In this document: positions 36,328 to 44,907 of the stretch, piece after piece
Layout of the letters: each line of letters begins with the position of its first letter
How positions within the stretch are numbered: the stretch's first letter is position 1
Assembly: GCF_036946125.1 (NCBI RefSeq)
Contig: NZ_JAQIJT010000002.1
Location: 1,610,001 to 1,674,000, forward strand
Direction: 5' to 3'
DNA length: 64,000 bases
From: Sphingomonas adhaesiva
GTDB taxonomy: Bacteria > Pseudomonadota > Alphaproteobacteria > Sphingomonadales > Sphingomonadaceae
Notes under the pieces: generated by a model
The model's input: the letters and a program-made list of their open reading frames with translations, nothing else
The model's database searches: none
What the model was told of the DNA's origin: nothing
Position numbers and translations under genes: made by a program

Positions 36328-36355
36328 GGAACAATTCCGATCCGGTCCGGGTTTT
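36328..36355 (+). promoter_or_regulatory. Candidate EcfG-type promoter of the OmpA-like gene
   Basis: GGAAC at 36328, 17 nt, then GGTTTT at 36350, 35 nt before the ATG. The -10 differs from the CGTTTT consensus of alphaproteobacterial general-stress sigma factors at one base. Confidence 0.3.
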
Positions 36356-36389
36356 TCCGGGCCTACGGGTCAGAAAAGGGCGTTCGAAG

Positions 36390-37073
36390 ATGGTGTCATC
36401 CAAGTTGGTCGCGGCGGTCGCGTCGGTGTCGCTGCTGTCGGTATCGGCCTGCACCACCGATCCGGACACGGGTCAGCGGACCATCTCCAAGACCGCGATC
36501 GGCGGCATCGGCGGCGCGCTGGGCGGGTATCTGCTCGGCGATCTGGTCGGCGGGCGGCGCGACCGGACGGAGAAGATCGTCGGTGCGGGCATCGGCGGCA
36601 TCGCGGGTGCGGCGATCGGCGCCTATATGGACAAGCAGGAGCGCGAGATGCGCGCGCGTACCGCGGGCACCGACGTGCAGGTGGTGCGCCAGGGCGACGA
36701 CCTGCTGCTCAACATCCCCTCGGGGATCAACTTCGCGTACAATTCGGCGAATGTGGAGCCGCAGTTCCGCGCGACGCTGGACCGGGTGGCGAGCGTGCTG
36801 GCCGACTACAACCAGACCTATATCGACGTGTACGGCCACACCGATTCGACCGGCAGCGACAGCTACAACCAGGGCCTGTCGGAGCGCCGCGCAATATCCG
36901 TCGCGGATTATCTGTCCAGCCACGGGGTCGCCCCCGCCCGCATCGCCACCCGCGGCTTCGGCGAAACGCAGCCGATCGCCTCGAACGAGACCGAGGAAGG
37001 CCGCGCCGCCAACCGCCGGGTCGAGATCAAGATCGTGCCGGTGTCGCAGAACGACGTGCCGCCGCGCTATTGA
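36390..37073 (+). CDS. OmpA-family lipoprotein with glycine zipper
   Basis: Peptidoglycan-associated outer-membrane protein, 227 residues. Lipobox LLSVSAC (Cys at about 21), then a glycine zipper (GGIGGALGGYLLGDLVGG), and an OmpA C-terminal domain from about 100: VYGHTDSTGSDSYNQGLSER with the peptidoglycan-binding Asp and NRRVEIKI with Arg. Similar to the YiaD group. A stress promoter may drive it. Confidence 0.9.
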   Translation: MVSSKLVAAVASVSLLSVSACTTDPDTGQRTISKTAIGGIGGALGGYLLGDLVGGRRDRTEKIVGAGIGGIAGAAIGAYMDKQEREMRARTAGTDVQVVRQGDDLLLNIPSGINFAYNSANVEPQFRATLDRVASVLADYNQTYIDVYGHTDSTGSDSYNQGLSERRAISVADYLSSHGVAPARIATRGFGETQPIASNETEEGRAANRRVEIKIVPVSQNDVPPRY

Positions 37074-37086
37074 GGAAACGTCATCC

Positions 37087-37119
37087 GGCGGGGGCCCCTC
37101 TTGGCTAGGCGCCCCCGCC
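37087..37119. terminator. Hairpin after the OmpA-like gene
   Basis: GGCGGGGGC at 37087-37095 pairs with GCCCCCGCC at 37111-37119; no T run, so possibly a processing hairpin. Confidence 0.45.
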
Positions 37120-37128
37120 ACAAGGCCC

Positions 37129-37388
37129 GTCACCCCGGGCTTGACGAAGACCTCTGCGAAAGGCGTGGATCGCTAGACAATTTCGCCGTTCCCCGGCGAA
37201 GGCCGGGGCCCAGCTGGGGGACGGTGGTAACAGACCGAAAAGCCACACCAACTGGGCCCCGGCCTTCGCCGGGGAACAAGGAACTGAGGTTCGCAGAGGT
37301 CTCGACTGTTTCCGGGGTCCACCGCGCCGAGCAGCAAAGGGCCGGTGAATTCATGGTTCGGTGGATGCCGGAACGAGTCCGGCATGAC
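37129..37388. repeat. Nested palindromic repeat, three elements inside each other
   Basis: The outer element is the GTCACCCCGGGCTTGA ... TTTCCGGGGTCCACC ... GGCATGAC type seen at 32194. In its first loop (about 37145-37304) lies an element with ends GACCTCTGCGAA and TTCGCAGAGGTC. In that lies a third, 37188-37277, with arms GTTCCCCGGCGAAGGCCGGG and CCCGGCCTTCGCCGGGGAAC. Together with the next entry it fills the gap between the OmpA-like gene and tadA; no gene is seen. Confidence 0.85.
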
Positions 37389-37397
37389 GGCGAAGAC

Positions 37398-37452
37398 GCG
37401 ACCTTTGCGAACGCTTCCACGGCGCTGTGCCAGCCGTTCGCAAACGTCCCGC
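37398..37452. repeat. Short element with TTTGCGAACG ends
   Basis: GCGACCTTTGCGAACG at the left is mirrored by CGTTCGCAAACGTC at the right around a 24-nt core. It resembles the middle layer of the nested element next to it. Confidence 0.65.
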
Positions 37453-37480
37453 GAAAACCGGCTCCATCAATAGCAGCCCC

Positions 37481-37930
37481 CTATCGCCGCGCGGCAAAGA
37501 AATCGCGCAACAGCGCCGACCCCTCGCCCGCGCCGATGCCACCGAACACCTCGGGGCGATGATGGCAGGTCGGCTGCGCGAAGAACCGCGGCCCATGCTC
37601 CACCGCCCCGCCCTTCGGGTCATCCGCGCCGTAATAGACCCGCGCGATCCGCGCATGCGCGATCGCCCCCGCGCACATCGCGCACGGCTCCAGCGTCACC
37701 CACAAATCGCATTCGCCCAGCCGATCGCCGCCCAGCAGGCGCGCCGCCTCGCGGATCGCCAGCATCTCGGCATGCGCCGTGGGATCGCATAGCGTGCGCG
37801 GCGCGTTCGCCGCGACCGCGATCACCTCGCCACCGCGCACGATCACCGCGCCGACCGGCACCTCGCCCGCCTCCGCCGCGGCTCGCGCGGCATCCAGGGC
37901 GGCTCGCATCGGCGCAGGCAGCGGGAACAT
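37481..37930 (-). CDS. tadA: tRNA-specific adenosine deaminase
   Basis: Deaminates A34 to inosine in tRNA-Arg(ACG). 149 residues of the CDA fold: PTAHAEMLAIREAARLL has the zinc His and catalytic Glu, and TLEPCAMCAGAIAHARI the two zinc Cys. YYGADDPKGGAVEHGPRFF fits TadA rather than a cytidine deaminase. Confidence 0.95.
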   Translation of the reverse strand: MFPLPAPMRAALDAARAAAEAGEVPVGAVIVRGGEVIAVAANAPRTLCDPTAHAEMLAIREAARLLGGDRLGECDLWVTLEPCAMCAGAIAHARIARVYYGADDPKGGAVEHGPRFFAQPTCHHRPEVFGGIGAGEGSALLRDFFAARR

Positions 37931-37967
37931 TGCCGCCGCCTAGCGCCGCGCCCTCACGCCGGCAACG

Positions 37968-38189
37968 TCACTTCGCCGGCTTGTCGACCGAGATCGCGGG
38001 CACCTCGACCGTCTTGTTCTGGGTGCCCACCGACACCTTGGCCACGTCGGCCTGGAACTTGGGCGCCTGCCCGCCCTCCAGCCGCGGCAGCTGGGCCGTC
38101 TGCGTCTGATCGAAACGAACGAAGCCCAGCATCATCGCCGCCAGCACCACCAGCGCCACGATCCCGATCAGAACGAGTAGAGTGCGCAC
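37968..38189 (-). CDS. Small membrane protein of unknown function
   Basis: 73 residues. One N-terminal helix (about 3-22) and a polar tail, TAQLPRLEGGQAPKFQADVA and VSVGTQNKTVEVPAISV, probably periplasmic. GTG at 38189 has GGGGAG eight bases upstream. No family recognised. Same strand as tadA, 38 bp apart. Confidence 0.65.
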   Translation of the reverse strand: MRTLLVLIGIVALVVLAAMMLGFVRFDQTQTAQLPRLEGGQAPKFQADVAKVSVGTQNKTVEVPAISVDKPAK

Positions 38190-38293
38190 GCTTCGGTCTC
38201 CCCAATGTCTCGATTCGCTGTCGCAACAACGCCGCGGTCCGCACGGAGGTTGCACGCCGCGCCCGATGGCGCGTCGCAGGGGGCCGCGGCGGG

Positions 38294-38322
38294 TTGACGA
38301 TCGGGGCGATGCAGGCTATCCG
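38294..38322 (+). promoter_or_regulatory. Likely sigma-70 promoter of rpmB
   Basis: TTGACG at 38294-38299, 17 nt, TATCCG at 38317-38322; about 40 bp ahead of the rpmB ATG. Confidence 0.5.
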
Positions 38323-38360
38323 CGCCACCTTTCCGGGCAACCGCATTCAGGAACGATCAC

Positions 38361-38663
38361 ATGTCGCGCATCTGCGAGCTGACCGGCAAGGGCCGGCAGG
38401 TGGGTAACAACGTCTCCCACGCCAACAACAAGACCAAGCGCACCTTTCTGCCGAACCTGCAGAACGTGACCCTGCTGTCCGACGCGCTGGAGCGTTCGAT
38501 CAAGCTGCGCGTGTCGACCCACGGCCTGCGCTCGGTCGAGCACAACGGCGGGCTCGACAACTGGCTGGTCAAGACCACCGACGACAAGCTGTCGCTGAAG
38601 GCCCGCCGCCTGAAGCGCGACGTCGTGAAGAAGCGCGCGGCCACCACCACCGCCGCCGCCTGA
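38361..38663 (+). CDS. rpmB: 50S ribosomal protein L28
   Basis: Large-subunit protein, 100 residues. CELTGKGRQVGNNVSHANNK is the L28 signature, and NLQNVTL and VSTHGLRSVE follow. The alphaproteobacterial form is longer than E. coli's (78). Ends at a strong bidirectional hairpin. Confidence 0.97.
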   Translation: MSRICELTGKGRQVGNNVSHANNKTKRTFLPNLQNVTLLSDALERSIKLRVSTHGLRSVEHNGGLDNWLVKTTDDKLSLKARRLKRDVVKKRAATTTAAA

Positions 38664-38687
38664 GCCCCCGGCTCACGCGCGCCACAT

Positions 38688-38719
38688 GCGGCCCGCCGTT
38701 CGACGTGACGGCGGGCCGC
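38688..38719. terminator. Bidirectional hairpin between rpmB and the phytase-like gene
   Basis: An 11-bp perfect stem, GCGGCCCGCCG and CGGCGGGCCGC, with a 10-nt loop, in a convergent gap. Confidence 0.65.
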
Positions 38720-38732
38720 AGTGCGTTGTGCC

Positions 38733-39689
38733 TCAATCGATCAGCCGGAACTTGGCCAGGATCGTGCGGCGATAGAAGGCCAGGTCGTTGTCGGTCACCA
38801 GCCACACCATCGTGGCGCCGCGTTCGCGCGTGATCGCGATCCCCTCGACATTCTCGCCCCCCATCTGCCGCGTCGGGCGCGCCACGACCGGCCCTTCCAT
38901 CACCGCGCCCGCACGGATCAGCGTCGCCGGCACCCGCACGATCGCGCAGTCGAAGCGAAACGGGAACCGCCAGCGCCGGTTGACCACCAGCAGGTCGCCG
39001 TCCGGCAGCATCGCGCCGTCGGTCGGGACGTAGCCGGGCGGCGGCCGATAGAAGAGCCGCGCCGCACGCGTCCCCGTCGCGACCGGATCGCCATCGAACA
39101 GTACCGCGGGGCGCGGCCGGCGCGCGTCCATCACGCCTTCGCGAAGGGTCAGGAAGCGCCCGTCGTCCATCCGCACCAGCGTCTCCGGTCCGCTGTTGCG
39201 GCCCCAATCGCGCATCAGTGGCGGCGCGACATGCCCGTCGCCGCGGGCCAGGTCGGGGGTGTAGCGCCAGATCGCGTTGGCGCGCTCGTAACCGATCCAG
39301 AGGCGCCCGCTCGCCGGGTCGATCGCCAGCGACTCGGTGTCGCGCGACCTCTTGTCCCACCCCGTTCCCGGCCCGTCCGCCAGATCGGCGCCCGCGGCGG
39401 CGATGCGACCCCGGCGGATCGTCAGCCGCACGACATTGCCCCCGTCGCTCAGCAGCACCGCAGCGCCGCGGTGGATCGCCAGCGAGGAGAAGCCGCCGAA
39501 CGCCGGATCGCTCGACCGCAGCGACAGCGCACCCACCGGCACCAGCACGCCCGCCCGCCGCGCGCCGCCGGCCGGCACGAACCCGCGCGCCTCGACCGAC
39601 AGGTCGCGCCGCACCACCGGCAGGCGCGCCTCCCCGGTCCAGTCGGGGACCAGCACCAGCACCAGCAACAGGACGACGAACCACCGCAT
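38733..39689 (-). CDS. Esterase-like activity of phytase (phytase-like) family protein
   Basis: Secreted beta-propeller-like protein, 318 residues. Signal helix MRWFVVLLLVLVLVPDW. FGGFSSLAIHRGAAVLLSDG, DTESLAIDPASGRLWIGYER, GPETLVRMDDGRFLTLREG and ENVEGIAITRERG fit the Phytase-like (PF13449) family. Catalytic role unproven; may be a phosphoesterase or a sugar-phosphate binder. Confidence 0.75.
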   Translation of the reverse strand: MRWFVVLLLVLVLVPDWTGEARLPVVRRDLSVEARGFVPAGGARRAGVLVPVGALSLRSSDPAFGGFSSLAIHRGAAVLLSDGGNVVRLTIRRGRIAAAGADLADGPGTGWDKRSRDTESLAIDPASGRLWIGYERANAIWRYTPDLARGDGHVAPPLMRDWGRNSGPETLVRMDDGRFLTLREGVMDARRPRPAVLFDGDPVATGTRAARLFYRPPPGYVPTDGAMLPDGDLLVVNRRWRFPFRFDCAIVRVPATLIRAGAVMEGPVVARPTRQMGGENVEGIAITRERGATMVWLVTDNDLAFYRRTILAKFRLID

Positions 39690-39835
39690 CGCCCCCGCTC
39701 TAGCGGCGAACGCTCCGCGCGAAAGGTGAACCGCGGATAACGGGCACATTCAGCATCGGCTCAACGCGAATCACCCATAAGCCTCCCATCGACGGGAAGA
39801 CCCGCCGACCGGACACAGCAAACGGGAGATAGAAG

Positions 39836-40189
39836 ATGTTCAAGAATCTCGTCCTTGCCAGCGCCGCGCTCGCGATGGGCACCGCGGCCATGGCGCCGAC
39901 CGCCGCACAGGCGCAGCGCTATTACGGCGACCGATACGAGCGCGGCTATTACGACCAGCGCGACTATCGCAACTACGATCGCCGCGGCTACGACCGCCGC
40001 TACAATTACAACCGTCGCTGCTCGAGCGGCACCACCGGCACCATCGTCGGCGCGATCGCGGGCGGCCTGCTGGGTCGCACGATCGACACCCGCGGCGACC
40101 GGACGCTCGGCACGGTGCTCGGCGGCGTGGGCGGCGCAGTGGCGGGCAACGCGATCGAGAAGTCGAACAACTCGCGCTTCTGCCGCTGA
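39836..40189 (+). CDS. Tyr/Arg-rich glycine-zipper envelope protein
   Basis: 117 residues. Signal peptide ends AAQAQ (about 27). A Tyr/Arg/Asp repeat region (YYGDRYERGYYDQRDYRNYD) is followed by a glycine zipper with two potential helices (TIVGAIAGGLLGRTIDTRGD and LGGVGGAVAGNAIE). Similar 2TM glycine-zipper proteins are outer-membrane-linked and often stress-related. Ribosome site GGGAGATAG just upstream. Confidence 0.75.
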   Translation: MFKNLVLASAALAMGTAAMAPTAAQAQRYYGDRYERGYYDQRDYRNYDRRGYDRRYNYNRRCSSGTTGTIVGAIAGGLLGRTIDTRGDRTLGTVLGGVGGAVAGNAIEKSNNSRFCR

Positions 40190-40195
40190 TCTTCC

Positions 40196-40217
40196 GGGGG
40201 TCGGACGACCGGCCCCC
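40196..40217 (+). terminator. Hairpin after the glycine-zipper gene
   Basis: GGGGGTCGG pairs with CCGGCCCCC around ACGA; a pyrimidine-rich TCCCCTCTTC follows. Confidence 0.55.
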
Positions 40218-40257
40218 TCCCCTCTTCAGGGTTCCCTCGCGTAGCGTATGAGGGCGC

Positions 40258-40285
40258 GAGCCCGGTGCCGAAAGGTGCCGGGCTC
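40258..40285. terminator. Second hairpin, convergent gap
   Basis: GAGCCCGG and CCGGGCTC form the stem; GTTGTTG follows on the plus strand. Confidence 0.6.
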
Positions 40286-40300
40286 GTTGTTGTCCGCGCG

Positions 40301-41098
40301 TCAGCCGCTCGCGAGTCGGCGCAGCCGCTGCAGCGTCTCGTCCAGGCTGACCGGCGCCGGCTCGGGTGCGGCGACCCGCGCCTGACGCCGCGCGGCGCCG
40401 CGCTCCAGCCGCTCCAGCAGCGATGCGATCGTCGCCTCGCCCGCGGGCTGCGGCGGCAGGGCGATCGATTCGAACCGCTCGCCGGGGTCGATCAGCGTCG
40501 GTCGCGGCGGCGCCGGGGGCGGCGTCGGCACCGTCAACGAGGGCAGCGGACGCACCGGCTCCATCGGAGCGGCCGGCACGGCGCCCGGATCGAACACGCT
40601 CATCGGCAGATCCAGATCGCGCGGCAGGCGGCGCTCGGGCGGAGGCGACATCCACGGCAGCGGCGGCTCGGGCGCGTCGGCGACGGGGGCCTCGACGATC
40701 GGCAGCGGCTGGCCCAGATCCTCGCTCGCGCGGATCGGGCGGCGCGGGGGCGCATCGGGATGCGCATCGGCGCGCCGGATCATCGGGATGTCACGCGCCG
40801 CGCCCACCGGCATCCACCGCGTCCGCCAGTGCGCCGCGCATCCGATCGTCGCGACCAGCAGCCCCATCGCCAGCGCCAGCAGCGTGCGCCCCGTCGCCCC
40901 CACCGGCGGCGCGGCGGCGGGCACGACCGCGGCCAGGTCGAGCCGCGCGACGACGGCATCCAGCGTCTCCGCCGGAGCCGTGACGATCCCCGCGGCCACG
41001 CCGATGCCGGCCAGCACCGCCGCGGCGGGCAGCATCCAATCGCTCAGCGGTGAGGCAAGGTCCCCGACGAGCGGGCGGGAAAGAAGATTCGCGGCCAT
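40301..41098 (-). CDS. Pro-rich membrane protein of unknown function
   Basis: 265 residues. Two hydrophobic segments (about 20-42 and 68-88), then a long Pro/Arg-rich tail with LPWMSPPPERRLP, and a helical end (ATIASLLERLERGAARRQAR). No family recognised. Its start lies 55 nt inside the 3' end of the glycosyltransferase at 41044, so it is coupled to it and may serve the same surface-glycan pathway. Confidence 0.6.
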   Translation of the reverse strand: MAANLLSRPLVGDLASPLSDWMLPAAAVLAGIGVAAGIVTAPAETLDAVVARLDLAAVVPAAAPPVGATGRTLLALAMGLLVATIGCAAHWRTRWMPVGAARDIPMIRRADAHPDAPPRRPIRASEDLGQPLPIVEAPVADAPEPPLPWMSPPPERRLPRDLDLPMSVFDPGAVPAAPMEPVRPLPSLTVPTPPPAPPRPTLIDPGERFESIALPPQPAGEATIASLLERLERGAARRQARVAAPEPAPVSLDETLQRLRRLASG

Positions 41099-42300
41099 GA
41101 GCGATGGTGATACGCACCATCCGTAAGCCGTTGGTAAACGGCATCGTAGCGATGAACGTTCGTCGCCCAGTCACGCTCCGCCGCGACGAACGCCCGCGCT
41201 CGCGCCCGCCGCGCCGGCCAGCCGGATCGGTCCGCCAGCAGCCCCGCCAGCGCCGCGGCGACGCCGCGCGGATCGTCGGCGGGGAACAGCGTTCCCGTAT
41301 CGCCGTCGCGGATCAGCTCGCGGTGCCCGCCCACGTCCGACGCCGCCACCAGCCGCCCCTGCGCCATCGCCTCCAGCGGCTTGAGCGGCGTGACCAGATC
41401 GGTCAGCCGCATCCGCTTGCGCGGATAGGCCAGCACATCGACCAGCCCGTAATATCGCTCCACCTCGTGATGGGCCACGCGCCCGACGAAGTGGATCCGC
41501 GACGCGACCGGCGACGCCGCCGCCTGTGCCGCCAGCGCCTGCGCCATCGGCCCGCCGCCGACCAGCAGCAGGCGCGCCGTCGGGCGCGCCGCCACCAGCA
41601 TCGGCATCGCCGCGATCAGATCGTCCAGCCCCTCGTAATCGTAGAAGCTGCCGATGAATCCCACGACGTCGTCGCCCGGCTGCACGCCGAGCGCCGCGGC
41701 CAGCGCGTCGTCGCGCGGCGGCGGCGCACCGAACAGCGTCAGGTCGACTCCGTTGGGCGACACCATGATCTTTTCCGGCGCGACGCCCCGCGCGATCAGG
41801 TCGCCGCGCAGCCCGTCGCAGATGACCGCGAGCGCATCCGCGCGCGCCATCGCCCAGTTCTCCAGCGCGCGCGTCGCTTTGTAGCGCGCCGCGCCCTCGC
41901 GCGCGCTGCCGTTGCCGACCGCCGCATCCTCCCAAAAGGCGCGAATCTCGTACAATAGCGGGGCGCCGCGACGCCGCGCCGGCCACCAGGCCGCCACCGC
42001 ATCCAGCGCGGGCGAGTGCGCGTGGATCACATCCGGCCGGAAACGATCCGCCACCGCCCCGATCCGGCGCGCGAATGCCGCCACTTCCCCCGCGACGCCG
42101 CCGCGACGGGCGGGCGCGGTGCGATGGAAATCGATCCCGTCGACCGTTTCACACCCCGCGACGGCGGCATTGTAGCGCGGCCCCGTCACCCCCGCGACGG
42201 CGTGCCCCGCCGCGATCTGCGCCTTCAGGATCGCGCGCGTGCGGAACGTATAGCCGCTCTGCACCGGCAAACCGTGGTCGAGGACATGCAGGATGCGCAT
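41044..42300 (-). CDS. Glycosyltransferase family 4, exosortase A system-associated type
   Basis: GT-B enzyme of 418 residues. The opening MRILHVLDHGLPVQSGYTFR is characteristic of the PEP-CTERM/exosortase A-associated GT4 family (TIGR04063). YEIRAFWEDAAV, VSPNGVDLTLFG, VGFIGSFYDYEGLDDLI and AYPRKRMRLTDLVTPLKPLE are present, the latter replacing the usual E-x7-E loop. Divergent from a microORF and an exosortase-A-type ligase. No exosortase gene is in the window. Confidence 0.85.
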   Translation of the reverse strand: MRILHVLDHGLPVQSGYTFRTRAILKAQIAAGHAVAGVTGPRYNAAVAGCETVDGIDFHRTAPARRGGVAGEVAAFARRIGAVADRFRPDVIHAHSPALDAVAAWWPARRRGAPLLYEIRAFWEDAAVGNGSAREGAARYKATRALENWAMARADALAVICDGLRGDLIARGVAPEKIMVSPNGVDLTLFGAPPPRDDALAAALGVQPGDDVVGFIGSFYDYEGLDDLIAAMPMLVAARPTARLLLVGGGPMAQALAAQAAASPVASRIHFVGRVAHHEVERYYGLVDVLAYPRKRMRLTDLVTPLKPLEAMAQGRLVAASDVGGHRELIRDGDTGTLFPADDPRGVAAALAGLLADRSGWPARRARARAFVAAERDWATNVHRYDAVYQRLTDGAYHHRSWPRIFFPARSSGTLPHR

Positions 42301-42365
42301 CGCGCCCTCTTGCCGCACCGGGCTTAACGCCGCGTCAACCGCCCCCGCGCTAGGCGTTAGCCGGG

Positions 42366-42506
42366 ATGATCGACAATTTCTCGCTGGGGCTGTGCCATGC
42401 GCTGATGCTGCTCGCGGCGTGGCGGATGCTGCGCGCGCCCTTGCTCGACCGCGAACCCTCCCCCCACGATGCCCCGCCAGCGCGGAAGCGCCGCCCGCGT
42501 GCGTGA
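42366..42506 (+). CDS. 46-residue protein ahead of the polymerase/ligase
   Basis: MIDNFSLGLCHALMLLAAWR and a short polar tail ending RKRRPRA. One hydrophobic helix, then basic residues. Its stop overlaps the GTG start of the next gene by eight bases (GTGCGTGA), so it is probably a real coupled microprotein. Function unknown. Confidence 0.5.
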   Translation: MIDNFSLGLCHALMLLAAWRMLRAPLLDREPSPHDAPPARKRRPRA

Positions 42507-43857
42507 TCTCGCCTTCATCGCCTTCCTGCTCGCGCTGTGGGGCTTCGGCTTCCGGCGGCCGTTCGTGTTCATCTGCTCCTATGTCTATATCGACATCGTC
42601 TCGCCGCAGCGGCTGACCTATTACCTGCTCAACAGCGTGCCGATCTCGCTCATCGCGGTCGCGCTGGCGATCGGCGGGTGGATGATCGCCGACGACAAGC
42701 GCGACTCGCGCGTCACCGCGCGGCAGGGACTGATCCTGCTGCTGCTGCTCTATTGCTTCGCCACGACGCAGACGGCCGATTTCCCGATCGAGGCGGCGGA
42801 CAAATGGCAGTGGGTGTGGAAGAATCTGGCCTTCGCCGCCTTCCTTCCGCTGACGTTGCGCACGCGCCTGCGCATCGAGTCGCTGCTGGTGTTCCTGACG
42901 CTGTCAGCCGCGACGATCATCATCGTCGGCGGGATCAAGACGCTCGCCTCCGGCGGCGGATACGGCGAGCTGAACCTGATGGTCGACAACAATTCGGGCC
43001 TGTACGAGGGGAGCATCATCTCGACGGTGGCGATCGCGCTCATCCCGATCGTCCTGTGGCTGATCCGCGACGGGACGCTGTTTCCGGCCGACTGGCGCGT
43101 GAAGGCGTTCGGCGATGCCTTGTGCTTCGCGTGCATCCTGATGCCGATCGGCACGTCGGCGCGCACCGGGCTGCTGTGCATCGCGCTGCTCGCCGTCCTG
43201 ATGCTGCGCACGGTCAAGCGGCGGATGCTCTACATCGGCGCGATGGCGCTGGCGGGGGCGGCGGCGATCCCGCTGCTGCCCTCCTCGTTCAGCGAGCGGA
43301 TGGGGACGATCAAGACCTATCAGGCCGACGAGAGCGCCTCGACCCGCATCGCGGTGTGGCAGTGGACGTGGGATTACGCGAAGACGCACCCCTTCGGCGG
43401 CGGGTTCGACGCCTATCGCCAGAACAGCATCCGCTACGACACGGTCGCGGTACAGGGGACCGGCGCGTCGACCACCGTCAAGCGCGAGCTGACCGTGGAC
43501 AAGAGCCGCGCCTATCACAGCAGCTATTTCGAGATGCTGGGCGAGCAGGGCTATCCCGGCCTCGCGCTGTGGCTGCTGCTTCAGGCGATCGGACTGTGGC
43601 GGATGGAGGTGATCCGCCGCCGCCACCGCGCCCCCGACGACGAACTCGCCTGGGCCGGACGGCTGGCCGGCGCGCTCCAGCACGCGCACCTCATCTACCT
43701 GTTGGGGGGCGCCTTCGTCGGCATCGCCTTCCAGTCGTTCCTGTACCTGCTGATGGGCGCGCAGATCGGCGTCGATACCTATTCCACCCGCAGGCGCCGC
43801 GAGGAGATCGCCGCGGCCCGCCTCGTGCGGCGCAGCGCGAGGGTGGCGCTGGCGTAG
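42499..43857 (+). CDS. O-antigen ligase-like protein, exosortase A system-associated
   Basis: Polytopic membrane protein, 452 residues from the GTG. MRDLAFIAFLLALWGFGFRR with FVFICSYVYIDIVSPQRLTY matches the putative O-glycosylation ligase family TIGR03097/DUF5935. The Wzy_C loop AYHSSYFEMLGEQGYPGLAL carries the His and Glu. Likely polymerises or transfers a lipid-linked glycan in the periplasm. About ten helices. The start at 42499 matches the family; earlier ATG 42469 would add a basic leader. Confidence 0.85.
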   Translation: MRDLAFIAFLLALWGFGFRRPFVFICSYVYIDIVSPQRLTYYLLNSVPISLIAVALAIGGWMIADDKRDSRVTARQGLILLLLLYCFATTQTADFPIEAADKWQWVWKNLAFAAFLPLTLRTRLRIESLLVFLTLSAATIIIVGGIKTLASGGGYGELNLMVDNNSGLYEGSIISTVAIALIPIVLWLIRDGTLFPADWRVKAFGDALCFACILMPIGTSARTGLLCIALLAVLMLRTVKRRMLYIGAMALAGAAAIPLLPSSFSERMGTIKTYQADESASTRIAVWQWTWDYAKTHPFGGGFDAYRQNSIRYDTVAVQGTGASTTVKRELTVDKSRAYHSSYFEMLGEQGYPGLALWLLLQAIGLWRMEVIRRRHRAPDDELAWAGRLAGALQHAHLIYLLGGAFVGIAFQSFLYLLMGAQIGVDTYSTRRRREEIAAARLVRRSARVALA

Positions 43858-43916
43858 CCGCCTGCCCACTACGTCATTGCTTCGCTACGCCCGCAATGAC
43901 GGCTCCGCCGGAAACG

Positions 43917-44840
43917 TCACCACTTGCGCGCCGTCGCCTCGATCCCCTCGCCCAGCGCATTGTCGCGGATCGTCAGCGCCTCGCCCGACCAATTGCCGAC
44001 GAACACCGGCTGCCACGTCACCCCCGGCGCCAGCGTCGCGCGGTTGCGCTCCACCACCAGCCCGGTCGAATCGTTGTTCGCCCCCTCCGGCGCGACCGAG
44101 ATCATCACCGAATGATTGTCCTTGTCGCGTCCCATCACGAAGACATTCTCCGCGATCCGCCCGCGCGCGCCGTTCGACAGGTCGATCATGTAGTTGGTCA
44201 TGTGCCCGCGCGTGTCGTCGAAGCTGTTGCCGACCACCTCGACACGGGGACTGCGCGTCTTCACGTAATGCCCACCCGCCCCGCGCTCGAAGCGACAGGC
44301 GGTGACGCGCAGCGCGCCATACGCACCGACATAGATCGAATGCGCCCCGTTCCCGGTTGGGTCGTTCCCCAGCCCGGCGAAGGTCGAATGGTCCACGGTG
44401 ATCGTGCTCGCCGGATCCTCCGCCGACAGGATCCCCGACTGGCTATCGAGGAACATCGACCGGCCGACGCTCAGATCGCCCTTTTCGATGCGGATGCCCG
44501 CACCGTTGCCGTCCTCCACCTCGAGATGGGAGAAGACGATCCCCTCCACCCGCGCCGCGCGTCCGCGCAGCACCAGCGCCGCCTTGTCCTCGCACGCGAC
44601 GCGCTGGAAGGTGACGCTGCCGGGGCGGTCCGCGACATAGGCGATCCGCCCCGCCTCCTGCACCGCACATTCGCGGTAGGTGCCCGGCGCGATATGGATC
44701 GTCCCTTCGCCATCGCCGATCGCGCTTACCGCGTCCTGGAGCGTCGCGAACCCCTGGTTTCCGATCACGAACCGCGCGGCCGGCGCCTGCGCGGTCGCGC
44801 CCCCCGCGGTCAGGGTGAGCAACAGGGCAGCGAAACGCAT
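43917..44840 (-). CDS. Secreted right-handed parallel beta-helix protein
   Basis: 307 residues. Signal peptide ends ATAQA. FATLQDAVSAIGDGEGTIHI and APGTYRECA open a pectin-lyase-like beta-helix, with repeated turns such as VEGIVFSHLEVEDGNGAGIR and VEVVGNSFDDTRGHMTNYM. No catalytic Asp set can be assigned. It may bind or cleave polysaccharide; the nearby ligase would fit. Convergent to that gene. Confidence 0.75.
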   Translation of the reverse strand: MRFAALLLTLTAGGATAQAPAARFVIGNQGFATLQDAVSAIGDGEGTIHIAPGTYRECAVQEAGRIAYVADRPGSVTFQRVACEDKAALVLRGRAARVEGIVFSHLEVEDGNGAGIRIEKGDLSVGRSMFLDSQSGILSAEDPASTITVDHSTFAGLGNDPTGNGAHSIYVGAYGALRVTACRFERGAGGHYVKTRSPRVEVVGNSFDDTRGHMTNYMIDLSNGARGRIAENVFVMGRDKDNHSVMISVAPEGANNDSTGLVVERNRATLAPGVTWQPVFVGNWSGEALTIRDNALGEGIEATARKW

Positions 44841-44907
44841 GGCAACCTCCGGCAGGACACGCGCCGGCTGTGCCATATCGCGGGTTACCGAATGGTGGCG
44901 ACCGGGC

